Positions 7,229 through 16,048 of a stretch of DNA of 42,946 nucleotides are shown in pieces. The notes under the pieces are model-generated. The model searched no databases, was not told the origin of the DNA, and was given only the letters and a program-made list of their open reading frames with translations. The position numbers were made by a program, and so were the translations under genes. Numbering within the stretch: position 1 is the first letter of the stretch; each line of letters starts with the position of its first letter. Source of the DNA: CAMLHU01 sp039917855 (GTDB lineage Bacteria; Gemmatimonadota; Gemmatimonadetes; Gemmatimonadales; GWC2-71-9); the NCBI GenBank assembly GCA_039917855.1, contig JBDSIR010000022.1:1-42946 (forward strand), given 5' to 3'.

Positions 7229-9867
7229 TGCGTGCGTTCCATCGACCAAATGTCCCCCCCTTCAGGTTTGGTCCGGTCGAACAGGATCCAGCGCCCATCG
7301 GGCGACCAGACCGGATAGTCCACCCGCACGTCGGGATCCTCGAACGCGAAGGTGGGATATGGCGTGCCGCCCACCGGCGAGACCCAAAGCTGGCGGTGTC
7401 CCGAGACATCGGCCACCAGCGACCCTCCGGGCGCGAGCGACATATGACTCCCCCCGCGCACCGGGAAGGGCTCCATCGCGCCGTCGGCGACCGCGATGCG
7501 GCTCGGCGTGCCGGCCGCGTCGCCGTTCCGGAGGTAGATGTACTTCCCGTCGGGGCTCCAGGGAAGGAAATGGCCTACCCCGGCTCCGTTCGGGGTCAGT
7601 TGGCGTGGCGCGGAGCCATCGGCGTTCATCACCCAGAGCTCGAGACGCCCCTCACGATCCGAATGGAAGGCGATGAGGGAGCCATCGGGAGACCAGGACG
7701 GATTGATGTCGAGCCAGGCGCTCGTGGTGAGCTGCACCGGGGTGCCCGAGTCGACATCCACCGACCAGATATCGGCGTTACCGGCGCGGGCGGAGAAGAA
7801 GGCGATCCGCTTCCCGTCGGGCGACCAGCGCGGCTGGTAGTCCCCCCCCGGACCGCGGGTCAGCTGACGGTCGGTGCCGTCGGCCAGCGAGTGTATCCAG
7901 ATGTTCATGTCGCCGCCGCGGTCGGAATTGAAGGCGATCGACCGGCCATCGGGGGACCAGGCGCCGCGACTGTCCTCCCGCGTCGTCACCACCACCGGTT
8001 TCGGAGCGCCGGTGGGCCTCCCGGTGCGCGGAGCCACCGGGAGCCGCCAGAGGTCGGCGTTCAGGTGGAGCACGGTGAACGCCATCCGCGCGCCGGCGGC
8101 GGGCACGGAGAGCTCGACATCCGGCCCCGCGCCGGTGGTCATCTGGACCGGCAGCCCGGCGGGAGTCCCGTCGGATCGGACCGGCATCCGCCAGATATTG
8201 TACCCGCCGGCACGATTCGAGGTGTACCAGATGGCCCGGCCCGACGGATCCCACGCCGGCTGGATATCAGCGTATGCATCGTTGGTCACGTCGTGTGACT
8301 CGCGCGTCGCCACGTCCATGATGCGGATGTCGAACCGGGTGCGTTCGATCTTCTGGAAGACAATGTGCTTGCCGTCGGGGGACCAGCGCGGTGCGACGTG
8401 TGCCACCGCTTCCGAGCTGTCGAGTGAGAGCTGCTGGACGTTGCGGCCCTGTTGATCCGCGATCCAGATCCGCCGCGTCCCGGCTCGCCGGGCGTCGAAC
8501 GCCAGGCGCCCGTCGAACGCGACCGAGGGGTTGTACCCGTCCTCGACCAGGCGCTCTTCCACCCCGGTCGCGAGGTCGCGGCGCCAGATGTCGCCCCCGC
8601 TGAACTCGCCGAACACATCCCCCGGTTCGAGCCGCGCACGCGGCCGGCGCGCCCGGACGAAGACCACACCGCCGGCATCAGGGGTCCACGCGGCCTGGAT
8701 GTTGTCCGAGGAGTCGCGGGTGATCCGCGACTCGGCGCCGTCGGCGATGTTGATGAGGAAGAGCTGGCGGATCCCCCCCATGTCGCGACTGAAGACGAGT
8801 CGCGCGCCATCTGGCGACAGCGCCGGATATACCTCCACCTCGGCCGAGAAGGTCACCTGGCGAAGGGTGATCGCCGGCGCCGCGCTGGCCGTCGCGAGGC
8901 GCTGGCGCTGGACGTACCCCAGGCCCAGCATCACGCTGAGGGTGACGAGGGTGACGAGGGTGACGATGACGGCACGGCGCTGCGGTCGCGCGGCGGTGCC
9001 TCCCTGCCCTGCGACCCCGGTGGCCGACGGCGTCAGGGCCCGGTCGAGCGCCGCGACCAGCTGGGCCGCGTCGGGGAAGCGGGCCGCGGGATCCTTGGCC
9101 AGGAGCCGAGCGATGATCGCGCCCACCGAGGCGGGGACGCCGGGACGGGTCGCGCTGACGTTCGGCGCCTCGGCGGCGAGGTGTTGGCTCACCACTGCGG
9201 CGGCGGTGGCCCCGGTGAAGGGCGGCTCACCCGCGAGCATCTCATAGAGGACGCAGCCGAGGGAGTAGAGGTCGCTCCGGCCGTCGAGCTGCTGTTCGCC
9301 GGCGGCCTGTTCTGGGCTCATATAGGAAGGAGTGCCGATCGACATCCCCGCTTGGGTGAGCTGGGCGCCGCCGGCGGCCTGCAGGGCCCGGGCAATGCCG
9401 AAGTCGGCGACGACGGCGTGGCCCGACTCGAGGAGGATGTTGGCGGGCTTGATGTCGCGATGGACCACCCCGTGCGCGTGGGCGTAGCTCAGCGCGTCGG
9501 CCACCTCGCGCGCGATGCGGAGCGCGTCCGCGAGGGGGAGCTGGCCTTGACGCCGGATGCGGTCGTCGACCGTCTCCCCCTCGACATAGGGCATCACGTA
9601 GAAGAGGGCGTCCTCGGCGGTGCCCGAGTCGTAGAGGGGGAGGATGTGGGGGTGGCGGAGACCGGCGGTGGTCGTGATCTCGCGGAGGAAGCGTTCGTCG
9701 CCGAGGGCCGCCGAGAGCTCGGGACGGAGCACCTTGAGCGCGACCTTCCGGTCGTGCCGGACGTCGTGCGCGAGGTAGACCGTGGCCATCCCGCCGGCGC
9801 CGAGCTCGCGCTCGATCCGGTAGCGGTCGGCCAAGGCGGTGGTGAGGCGGGCGAGGGCGTCGGTCAC
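7225..9867 (-). CDS. Membrane Ser/Thr protein kinase with TolB-like propeller
   Basis: An 880-residue kinase starting at the GTG of 9867 (VTDALARLTTALADRYRIE), which overlaps the vapC stop. The kinase domain (about 16-275) shows GAGGMATVYLAHD, VALKVLRPEL, HRDIKPANILL (Ala instead of the usual Glu before Asn), DFGIARALQ and GTPSYMSPEQ. The membrane helix near residue 300 is encoded partly by a 9-base repeat giving VTLVTLVTL. The C-terminal half has about ten TolB-type blades (PRWSPDGKHIVF, AWSPDGRSIAFNSDR, SWSPDGSLIAFHSDR), more regular than in the other copies, so this propeller belongs to a distinct subfamily. It ends at 7225 in an overlap with the relic kinase start. Confidence 0.95.
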   Translation of the reverse strand: MTDALARLTTALADRYRIERELGAGGMATVYLAHDVRHDRKVALKVLRPELSAALGDERFLREITTTAGLRHPHILPLYDSGTAEDALFYVMPYVEGETVDDRIRRQGQLPLADALRIAREVADALSYAHAHGVVHRDIKPANILLESGHAVVADFGIARALQAAGGAQLTQAGMSIGTPSYMSPEQAAGEQQLDGRSDLYSLGCVLYEMLAGEPPFTGATAAAVVSQHLAAEAPNVSATRPGVPASVGAIIARLLAKDPAARFPDAAQLVAALDRALTPSATGVAGQGGTAARPQRRAVIVTLVTLVTLSVMLGLGYVQRQRLATASAAPAITLRQVTFSAEVEVYPALSPDGARLVFSRDMGGIRQLFLINIADGAESRITRDSSDNIQAAWTPDAGGVVFVRARRPRARLEPGDVFGEFSGGDIWRRDLATGVEERLVEDGYNPSVAFDGRLAFDARRAGTRRIWIADQQGRNVQQLSLDSSEAVAHVAPRWSPDGKHIVFQKIERTRFDIRIMDVATRESHDVTNDAYADIQPAWDPSGRAIWYTSNRAGGYNIWRMPVRSDGTPAGLPVQMTTGAGPDVELSVPAAGARMAFTVLHLNADLWRLPVAPRTGRPTGAPKPVVVTTREDSRGAWSPDGRSIAFNSDRGGDMNIWIHSLADGTDRQLTRGPGGDYQPRWSPDGKRIAFFSARAGNADIWSVDVDSGTPVQLTTSAWLDINPSWSPDGSLIAFHSDREGRLELWVMNADGSAPRQLTPNGAGVGHFLPWSPDGKYIYLRNGDAAGTPSRIAVADGAMEPFPVRGGSHMSLAPGGSLVADVSGHRQLWVSPVGGTPYPTFAFEDPDVRVDYPVWSPDGRWILFDRTKPEGGDIWSMERTQ

Positions 9868-10274
9868 GAGAGGTAGGCCTCGACGTCGAGGATCCGCAGT
9901 CCGGCGACGCGGCTGAACTCGCGGTAGTTCAGCGTCGCCAGCGCGTGGCCCTGTGCCAGCGCGGTCGCACCGATCAGCAGGTCATGGGGTCCGATCATCG
10001 CTCCTCCGCGCGCCAGCTCGGCCCACAGCTCAGCGTGCCGACGGGCCTCCGGCAACCCGAAGGGGAGGACGGGGATCACATTGAGCAAGGCTTCGACGAA
10101 TGCGGTGCGGCGGGCGCGGACTCCTGCGTCGGCCGCGCGGTGACAACCGTGCAGCAACTCCGAGGCCGTAATCGCGGCGATCCCGATCGGCTCAGCCCGG
10201 AAGGCTCCGAGGAACGCCTCGATGCGGACGCTCCCCCGCTCAGCCGCGACGAGCAGCGACGTGTCGACGATCAC
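9864..10274 (-). CDS. vapC: PIN-domain ribonuclease toxin, VapC family
   Basis: A 136-residue PIN-domain protein. The GTG at 10274 lies in a GTGA overlap with the antitoxin stop and puts VIVDTS at the very N-terminus, as in VapC. Acidic metal-binding residues are visible at D4, E39 (ITASELLHG) and D98 (IGPHDLLIGA), followed by the TLNYREF motif with N116 and E119. VapC toxins cut tRNA or rRNA when the antitoxin is lost; the target here is unknown. Its stop overlaps the start of the kinase at 9867, so it is embedded in the kinase operon. A longer in-frame upstream reading exists but covers the antitoxin gene and is rejected. Confidence 0.9.
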   Translation of the reverse strand: MIVDTSLLVAAERGSVRIEAFLGAFRAEPIGIAAITASELLHGCHRAADAGVRARRTAFVEALLNVIPVLPFGLPEARRHAELWAELARGGAMIGPHDLLIGATALAQGHALATLNYREFSRVAGLRILDVEAYLS

Positions 10275-10555
10275 TCCCACGCCGCACGTACCGGCAGGAG
10301 AGTCTCTCGGCCGGCTACGATGTCGGCGCCGAGCGCCTCCGCTTCCGGCCGGGTCAGCCGGGGAAGCGAAGCCCACCGTTCGGCGAGGTCGCCGGCGGTG
10401 ACCGTCGGAGGGCGCGCGGCCGGGGCCGGGAGCAGATAGCGGGTCACCGCCTCGCGCGCGACCTGGGACTTGGGCACGCCATGGGCGCGGGCCCACAGCG
10501 TGAGCGCGCGGGCGAGATCGGCCGGGAGGCGGAGGGTGAGATGGGAGTCTTTCAT
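10271..10555 (-). CDS. Ribbon-helix-helix antitoxin, VapB-like
   Basis: A 94-residue antitoxin. The N-terminus (HLTLRLPADLARALTLWARA...KSQVAREAVTRYL) has the ribbon-helix-helix pattern: a short beta strand, then two helices. The C-terminal half (LTRPEAEALGADIVAGRE) would wrap the PIN toxin. The ATG at 10555 sits on a perfect 10-base inverted repeat and 15 bases downstream of a TATACT box, consistent with self-repression by the VapBC complex. The TGA overlaps the vapC GTG. Confidence 0.85.
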   Translation of the reverse strand: MKDSHLTLRLPADLARALTLWARAHGVPKSQVAREAVTRYLLPAPAARPPTVTAGDLAERWASLPRLTRPEAEALGADIVAGRETLLPVRAAWE

Positions 10556-10695
10556 GTGTTACAAATGTAGTATAACTGTAACACATCGCAAGTGACCAGA
10601 TACCCCAGCTCCCGCTCGATGCGGTAGCGGTCGGCGAGGCTTGCTCGGAGCGCGGCCGAAGGGGCGGCGAGGGCGGTCGAGATCGGTTTGTTCAT
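10552..10695 (-). pseudogene. Broken kinase 5' end (~31 codons) before VapBC
   Basis: An ATG at 10695 overlaps the TGA of the upstream kinase (ATGA) and reads MNKPISTALAAPSAALRAS then LADRYRIERELG, the canonical kinase N-terminus. Homology ends exactly before the glycine loop. The frame continues as YLVTCDVLQLYYICNT through the VapBC operator and stops at 10552, in an overlap with the antitoxin ATG. The rest of the kinase is missing. The relic leaves an unbroken chain of coupled reading frames from kinase through relic, antitoxin and toxin to the next kinase. Confidence 0.88.
10554..10586 (-). promoter_or_regulatory. Operator/promoter of the VapBC pair (10-bp inverted repeat)
   Basis: Perfect inverted repeat ATGTGTTACA-N13-TGTAACACAT with arms at 10554-10563 and 10577-10586, overlapping the antitoxin start codon. 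On the minus strand the spacer contains TATACT, a good -10 box, giving an almost leaderless transcript. This stretch is distinctly AT-rich compared with its surroundings. No convincing -35 was found. A binding site for the RHH antitoxin is the natural reading, by inference. Confidence 0.7.
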
Positions 10696-13379
10696 TGGAA
10701 GGCCCGTGCCACGTCCTGGCTCCAATGCTGAACGAGAATGAGGTCGCCTCCCCGCTCATCCAGGCCGCCGAATGGGAGCACCACAAAGCGCTGGTCCCCC
10801 GGCATCACCTCGTAGCCGAAATGGTTCCCTATGCGAAAGTAGGCGCGGGTGGAGAAGAGCACCCGCCGCGACACGATGGCGAAGGTGGGAGAGGTCCGGA
10901 TCTCCACCGCGATGAGGTCGCCGATCGCGTCACGGTAGAAGAGCTCCCGCCCACTGTGGCTCCAGCGCGGCTCGCTCCCCCCCTCGAACGAGACCTGCCA
11001 CTGCCCAAGAGTCGAGTTCGGGAAGGGACGCACGTAAATCTGGGCCCCCGATTGCAGCCCGGCCGCCGTGTAGGCGAGCCACCGGCCGTCGAGGGAGAGG
11101 GCGGGACCTGTCTCCTGGTCCGGGGAGGTGAAGACCGGAACGGGGGCGCTATCCACTCCGGGACGCCAGAGGAGGATGTCGCTGTTGATCGAGACCGCCA
11201 CCCCCGGCACGGGACGGAGGAGGAACCCTCGGGCATCTGCGGTGGGGAGGACCTCCACCATCACGTTGTCGAAGGTTTTGAGCGGGGTGGGAAGAGCGCT
11301 GCCGTCGGCCGGCACCTTGTAGAGCACCGAGCTGCCGGTGCTGTCCTGCCGCGCGTAGTAGATCCAGCGACCGTCGCGGCTCCACGCCGGCCGGATGTTG
11401 ATCCCTCCCGCGAAGGTGAGCCGCGCTACCGGCCCCCCGGCCAGCGACTTGACCCAGATGTCCTGGGAGCCGCGGCCGTCCACCATGGAGAGCGCCACGT
11501 TCTTGCCATCCGGCGAGAGGGCGAGTGCATTGGGGACGCCGTTACCGGTAGCGCCGAGGTCGACCTGGGTGGCGCGCCCACCCCGGTCCACGGTCGCGAG
11601 GGTCAGCGCGCTCTGGACCTTGCCGGAGACATAGAGCAGGTCGCCGGTACGGGAGATCACCACATCCGCGGCACCGAGCCCCCCGGTCGCGATCCCTTGG
11701 AGGAGGGGGACCGAACTCCCCGTGATCTCGAGCTTGTCCTGATCGAACGGTGCCGCAAGGAGGTCGCCAGCCAAGGTCACGTATACGAGGTAACCGGGGG
11801 CGACGTAGCGCCCCACCAGCCCCTGGATCAGCTCCTTCTGCACGCCGGTCCGGAGGTCGGTCACGACCAACCGGTAGCTGCGCGGATCTTCGCCCGCTCG
11901 GCGCAAGCGGTAGATCAGCCCGCGGCTGTTCGGGGTGATATCGGGGTAGGCATGCCCCACATCCTGTTTCGTGGAGTCGAGGGGGGCGGCGATCGTCGCA
12001 CTGCCGCCATTCTCGGGGATCCGCTTCAGCCCGTCGATAGTGTCGTAGTAGATGAAGCCGTCATTGCCCCAGACGCCCCCTCCCGAGGTGTTCCCCGACG
12101 GGACCAGGGTGAGCGGCACGCCGCCATCGAGCCCCTGCACCCTAAGCTCGAAGCCGTTCCTCCCGAAATAGCCGAGGCGTGTGCCGTCGGGGGAAAAGAA
12201 AGGGGTCGAGGCACCAGTGGTGCCAGGGATCGGCGTCGCGGCGAGTTGGGAGAGGTCGCGGAGCCAGAGCTGGACCCCTCCTTCGCCGGGACCAGGGTAG
12301 ACGAGCCGGCGCCCATCGGGGGAGATCGCGAGGCGGAGCCCGGTGTTCAGGGGCGCCAGGCGCTGATCATCCGGGAGGGCGAGGGCGAGTCGTGTCACCA
12401 TCGGCCGGGGCGCGCGCCAGACCACCCGCCCGGCGGCGAGACCGACCACGAGCGCGACTGCGAGCGCAAGCGGCAGGAGCCACCTCTGGAGGCGGACCAA
12501 GGCGGGGGCCACGGCACCGCCGGCGCTCGTGGCGACGGTGGAAAACGCGGTGTTCCCCAGCGCGTCGGCGAACTCCTTGGCGGTGGCAAAGCGATCCGCC
12601 GGGAGCCGCTCGAGCGACTTGGCCACCGCGGCGGCCACGTTGGGCGGCACCGCTTTGCGGTGCTTGGTGACCGGCTGCACCTCCTCGGCGATGATCTTCA
12701 TGATGATCTGCTGCGCCGAGTGCCCGATGTGGGGAGGCTCGCCGGCGAGCATCTCGTACAGGACGCTCCCCAATGAATAGATATCTGAACGCCCGGTGAT
12801 CTCCTTCTCGGCGGTCGCCTGCTCCGGCGACATATAGTGGGGCGTGCCGAGGCTCATCCCGGTCTCGGTCATCCGGCCGCCGGCCGCCGCACTCAGTGCC
12901 AGGGCGATCCCGAAGTCGGCCACGATCGGCCGCCCATCGTGCAGCAGGATGTTCTCCGGCTTGATGTCCCGATGGATCACCCCGTGCCGGTGGGCGTAGT
13001 CGAGCGCGTCGGCCACCGCGACGGTGATCTTGACCGCTTCGTCGATGCCGAACTGCGTTTCTCGATCCAGCTTGCCGCGCAGGGTCTCCCCTTCGATGTA
13101 CGGCATCACATAGTACAGGAAACCGTCGGCGGTCCCGGAGTCGAAGAGCGGGAGGATGTGCGGATGCTGCAGCGCCGCCGTGGTCTTGATCTCCACCACG
13201 AAACGGTCGGCGCCGATGACGGCAGCGAGTTCCGGCTTCAGGACCTTGAGCGCGACCTTGCGGTCGTGCTTGAGGTCGGCTGCCAGGTAGACGGTGGCCA
13301 TGCCGCCGGCACCCAACTCGCGCTCGATCCGGTAGCGGTCGGCGAGGCTTGCCCGGAGGCGCGCAGCGGGGTCGCTCAT
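10692..13379 (-). CDS. Membrane Ser/Thr protein kinase with PD40 propeller
   Basis: An 895-residue kinase starting at the ATG of 13379 in an ATGA overlap with the upstream kinase. The kinase domain has GAGGMATVYLAAD, VALKVLKPEL, HRDIKPENILL, DFGIALALS and GTPHYMSPEQ, and is very close to the copies at 991 and 17006. A membrane helix (LLPLALAVALVVGLAAG) follows a linker that lacks the 8-base repeat. The propeller has SPDGRRLVYPG, FSPDGTRLGYFG and LSPDGKNVALSM blades. It stops at 10692, overlapping the relic kinase start. Probably an envelope-sensing kinase; the stimulus is unknown. Confidence 0.95.
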   Translation of the reverse strand: MSDPAARLRASLADRYRIERELGAGGMATVYLAADLKHDRKVALKVLKPELAAVIGADRFVVEIKTTAALQHPHILPLFDSGTADGFLYYVMPYIEGETLRGKLDRETQFGIDEAVKITVAVADALDYAHRHGVIHRDIKPENILLHDGRPIVADFGIALALSAAAGGRMTETGMSLGTPHYMSPEQATAEKEITGRSDIYSLGSVLYEMLAGEPPHIGHSAQQIIMKIIAEEVQPVTKHRKAVPPNVAAAVAKSLERLPADRFATAKEFADALGNTAFSTVATSAGGAVAPALVRLQRWLLPLALAVALVVGLAAGRVVWRAPRPMVTRLALALPDDQRLAPLNTGLRLAISPDGRRLVYPGPGEGGVQLWLRDLSQLAATPIPGTTGASTPFFSPDGTRLGYFGRNGFELRVQGLDGGVPLTLVPSGNTSGGGVWGNDGFIYYDTIDGLKRIPENGGSATIAAPLDSTKQDVGHAYPDITPNSRGLIYRLRRAGEDPRSYRLVVTDLRTGVQKELIQGLVGRYVAPGYLVYVTLAGDLLAAPFDQDKLEITGSSVPLLQGIATGGLGAADVVISRTGDLLYVSGKVQSALTLATVDRGGRATQVDLGATGNGVPNALALSPDGKNVALSMVDGRGSQDIWVKSLAGGPVARLTFAGGINIRPAWSRDGRWIYYARQDSTGSSVLYKVPADGSALPTPLKTFDNVMVEVLPTADARGFLLRPVPGVAVSINSDILLWRPGVDSAPVPVFTSPDQETGPALSLDGRWLAYTAAGLQSGAQIYVRPFPNSTLGQWQVSFEGGSEPRWSHSGRELFYRDAIGDLIAVEIRTSPTFAIVSRRVLFSTRAYFRIGNHFGYEVMPGDQRFVVLPFGGLDERGGDLILVQHWSQDVARAFQ

Positions 13380-16048
13380 CGGGTGAACACGTTCAGGATC
13401 AGATGAAGACTCGCGTCGCCCGTCGCGCCTTGGCGTCGGACCATCGCGAATCGGCGACCGTCCGGCGACACATCCCAGAGCGCCTCGTTGACGCCGCCGA
13501 GGTAGTTCCCCGCGAAGAGGGCCCGAGGTTCGCCCATTCGCACCTCCTGCCCGAGCTGGAGCGCGACGACGTAGACCGAGTCGCCATTACGATAAAAGAG
13601 CTCCTGTGCGCCGGGTCCCCACCGGGGCTCCCGTCCTCCGGCGGTCGAGACCTTCCAACGCGGGCTCCCCTCCTCCAATCGACGGAGGTAGACCTCGGAG
13701 GCGCCGCTGAGGTTCGAGCTGTACGCCAGCCAGCGCCCATCGCGCGAGAGGGCGATGCCGCTCTCATTGAAGCCGGTGGCCGCGAGGGCGCGCGCGACCG
13801 CCGGGGAATCCGGCGAGGCCACCAGGATGTCGCGGACGCCGACGTCCTCACGGAACACCAATTGCTTGCCGTCGGGGGTCAGCTGAGACTCGAAGACGCG
13901 ACCGCTCGGCCGGCTGAAGTACGGCGTCGGCGTGGCGCTCCCATCCGCCGCCACCCGATAGAGCGTGACCCCGCCGCCAGTGAACTTCGCGTAAATGAGG
14001 TACCGGCCATCGGGGCTCCACTCGGAGTTGCCGCTCGCGGTGTCGAACGTGATCCGGCTCAACCTCCGGGATGCCAGGTCGAGGTCCCAGATATCGCCGA
14101 AGAGGATCCGGCTCGCCGCCTCGATCGTGATGGCGAGCCGGCGACCATCGGGGGAGAAGCGCGGGAAGCGATACCCGCCCGGCGGCACCGGCAGAGTCTG
14201 GACCTTGCCCGCGCGGTCGACGAGCACCAGCTCACGCCGCTCGGCGGCGAGGCCGGAGAAGTAGGCGATCGCGCCGGAGCGGGAAGCGCTGTACCGGGCG
14301 AACATCGCCTGGTTCAGGCTCACGTTCTCCGCGATCGAGCTGGCGGGGCCGGTCACGCGGGCGCGTCGCGCATCGAACGGCACCCAGAAGAGCGTACCGG
14401 AGGCGTCTGCGTAAAGGAGTCGCCCTCCCTCGACATAGGACGGGGTCATCCCGGCGATCCCGAGGGGTCGGGCTTTGCGGGTGGCGAGGTCGATCAGGGC
14501 CAAGTCGGGGGCCCCGGAGGTGACGCGGGTGACGACCAGGGTCTTCCCATCGGGGAGAAAGATCGGGCTCGCATAGCGGCGGACGCCGGCGGCCGAGTCC
14601 GGGCCGAGGATCGCCTCAGGATGCCCACCCGCCGCGGACACTTGGAAGAGCGTGTCCCCCAAGGTGAACAGGACCTGGTCGTCGGGACCCCAGACCAGCC
14701 CGCTCATGGGTCCGGAAGCGTCGCAGATGACCTGCGATGCCCCCCCTGCCACGGCGACCTTGCGAAGAGTTGTCCCGCCGTGCCGAAAGAGGATCCACGC
14801 ACCGTCGGGGGAGAAATAGGCCGAGTTGGTCGTTCCTTCGGTGCCCGGGATGGGGATCGGCTGTTCGCGATCCATCGAACGGAGGTAGAGCCGCGGGATC
14901 CGCTGTGAGTCCGACCCGACGTAGACCAGACGGGAGCCGTCCGGTGAGAGGCTGGGACTCCACCCCACGGGGCCTGCCCCCAGGAGGGGGATGGTCAGTC
15001 GAGTGAGCGGGGGCGCCGGCGGGTGGGGACGGAGGGCGGTCACGATGAGGGCGCCTGCGGCCCCGGCCGCGAGGAGCCAAGGGGAGCGCCGTGCCAACAT
15101 CACGAGCTGTTGCCGCCAGGTCATCGCCGCAACGGCGCGCAGTGGCACGGTGCCGTGGGGGCCGAACGCCGCGCCGTGGAAGGTGGTGTCACCAAGGGCC
15201 TTGCCGAACTCGGCCGCGGTGGCGAATCGATCGGCGGGCAGCTTTTCCAGCGCGCGTCGCACCACCGCTTCGACGTGAGGCGGGATCGTCTTCCGCTGGA
15301 GCGTGAGCGAACGCGGCTCCTCGGTGAGTACCCGCGCGATGATCGCCTGCGCCGTGGCGCCGACGAAGGGGGGCTCCGCCGTCAGCATCTCGTAGAGCAC
15401 GCACCCGAGCGCGTAGATGTCGGAGCGGGGGGTGATCTCCCGTTCCCCCATCGCCTGCTCGGGGCTCATGTAGTGCGGGGTGCCGAGGGACATCCCCGTC
15501 TCGGTCATCCGGCTCCCACCGTCGGAGCGCGAGGCGGCGAGCGCGATCCCGAAGTCTGCGACGAGGGCGTGGCCCCCGTGCAGCAGGATGTTCTCCGGCT
15601 TGATGTCGCGGTGCACCACTCCGTGCTGGTGAGCGTAGTCGAGCGCGTCCGCGACCTCGCGGGCGATCCGCACCGCGTCCTCGATGGGGAGCTGCTTTTC
15701 GCGAGTCAACCGATCGCGGAGCGATTCCCCCTCGACGTACGGCATCACGTAGTAAACGAAAGAACGAGGTCCTTCGCTTTGCTCAGGATGCTCTACGAGC
15801 ACTTCACCTGAGTCGAAGAGACTCAGGATGTGGGGATGCTGGAGATTCGCCGTCGTCTTGATCTCGTGGAGGAAGCGCGCGGCGCCGATGATGGCCGCGA
15901 GTTCGGGGCGGAGCACCTTGACCGCGACCTTCCGGTCGTGGCGCATGTCGTGCGCCAGGTAGACCGTGGCCATCCCCCCCGCGCCGAGCTCCCGCTCGAT
16001 CTGGTAGCGGTCGGAAAGCGCGGCGGTGAGGCGGGTGCTATCCGTCAC
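13376..16048 (-). CDS. Membrane Ser/Thr protein kinase with PD40 propeller and in-frame repeat insertion
   Basis: An 890-residue kinase starting at the GTG of 16048, overlapping the phosphatase stop (GTGA). Motifs are GAGGMATVYLAHD, VAVKVLRPEL, HRDIKPENILL, DFGIALAAS and GTPHYMSPEQ. Between the SLFDSGE strand and VYYVMPYVEG there are about eleven extra residues (VLVEHPEQSEGPRSF) not present in the related copy at 1-967. They come from a repeat-like DNA insert (15757-15807). This is the loop just before the kinase hinge, so folding may be tolerated. A membrane helix near WLLAAGAAGALIVTALRP and a PD40 propeller follow. Being next to the PP2C gene, it is a natural substrate candidate for that phosphatase. 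Confidence 0.94.
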   Translation of the reverse strand: MTDSTRLTAALSDRYQIERELGAGGMATVYLAHDMRHDRKVAVKVLRPELAAIIGAARFLHEIKTTANLQHPHILSLFDSGEVLVEHPEQSEGPRSFVYYVMPYVEGESLRDRLTREKQLPIEDAVRIAREVADALDYAHQHGVVHRDIKPENILLHGGHALVADFGIALAASRSDGGSRMTETGMSLGTPHYMSPEQAMGEREITPRSDIYALGCVLYEMLTAEPPFVGATAQAIIARVLTEEPRSLTLQRKTIPPHVEAVVRRALEKLPADRFATAAEFGKALGDTTFHGAAFGPHGTVPLRAVAAMTWRQQLVMLARRSPWLLAAGAAGALIVTALRPHPPAPPLTRLTIPLLGAGPVGWSPSLSPDGSRLVYVGSDSQRIPRLYLRSMDREQPIPIPGTEGTTNSAYFSPDGAWILFRHGGTTLRKVAVAGGASQVICDASGPMSGLVWGPDDQVLFTLGDTLFQVSAAGGHPEAILGPDSAAGVRRYASPIFLPDGKTLVVTRVTSGAPDLALIDLATRKARPLGIAGMTPSYVEGGRLLYADASGTLFWVPFDARRARVTGPASSIAENVSLNQAMFARYSASRSGAIAYFSGLAAERRELVLVDRAGKVQTLPVPPGGYRFPRFSPDGRRLAITIEAASRILFGDIWDLDLASRRLSRITFDTASGNSEWSPDGRYLIYAKFTGGGVTLYRVAADGSATPTPYFSRPSGRVFESQLTPDGKQLVFREDVGVRDILVASPDSPAVARALAATGFNESGIALSRDGRWLAYSSNLSGASEVYLRRLEEGSPRWKVSTAGGREPRWGPGAQELFYRNGDSVYVVALQLGQEVRMGEPRALFAGNYLGGVNEALWDVSPDGRRFAMVRRQGATGDASLHLILNVFTR
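15771..15787. repeat. Short dispersed repeat CCTTCGCTTTGCTCAGG inside kinase gene
   Basis: A 17-base element matching, with two or three changes, the reverse complement of 41722-41738 (CCTGAGCGTAGCGAAGG) inside an attC site. Sequences of this consensus are widely dispersed in bacterial genomes. Here it lies in the extra segment of the kinase gene and is translated. Confidence 0.6.

Noticed and set aside
8935..8975. 9-bp repeat (GAGGGTGAC) in the kinase at 7225 as a phase-variable site
   Set aside because: The unit is a multiple of three, so copy changes only lengthen the membrane helix (VTL repeats) and do not shift the frame.
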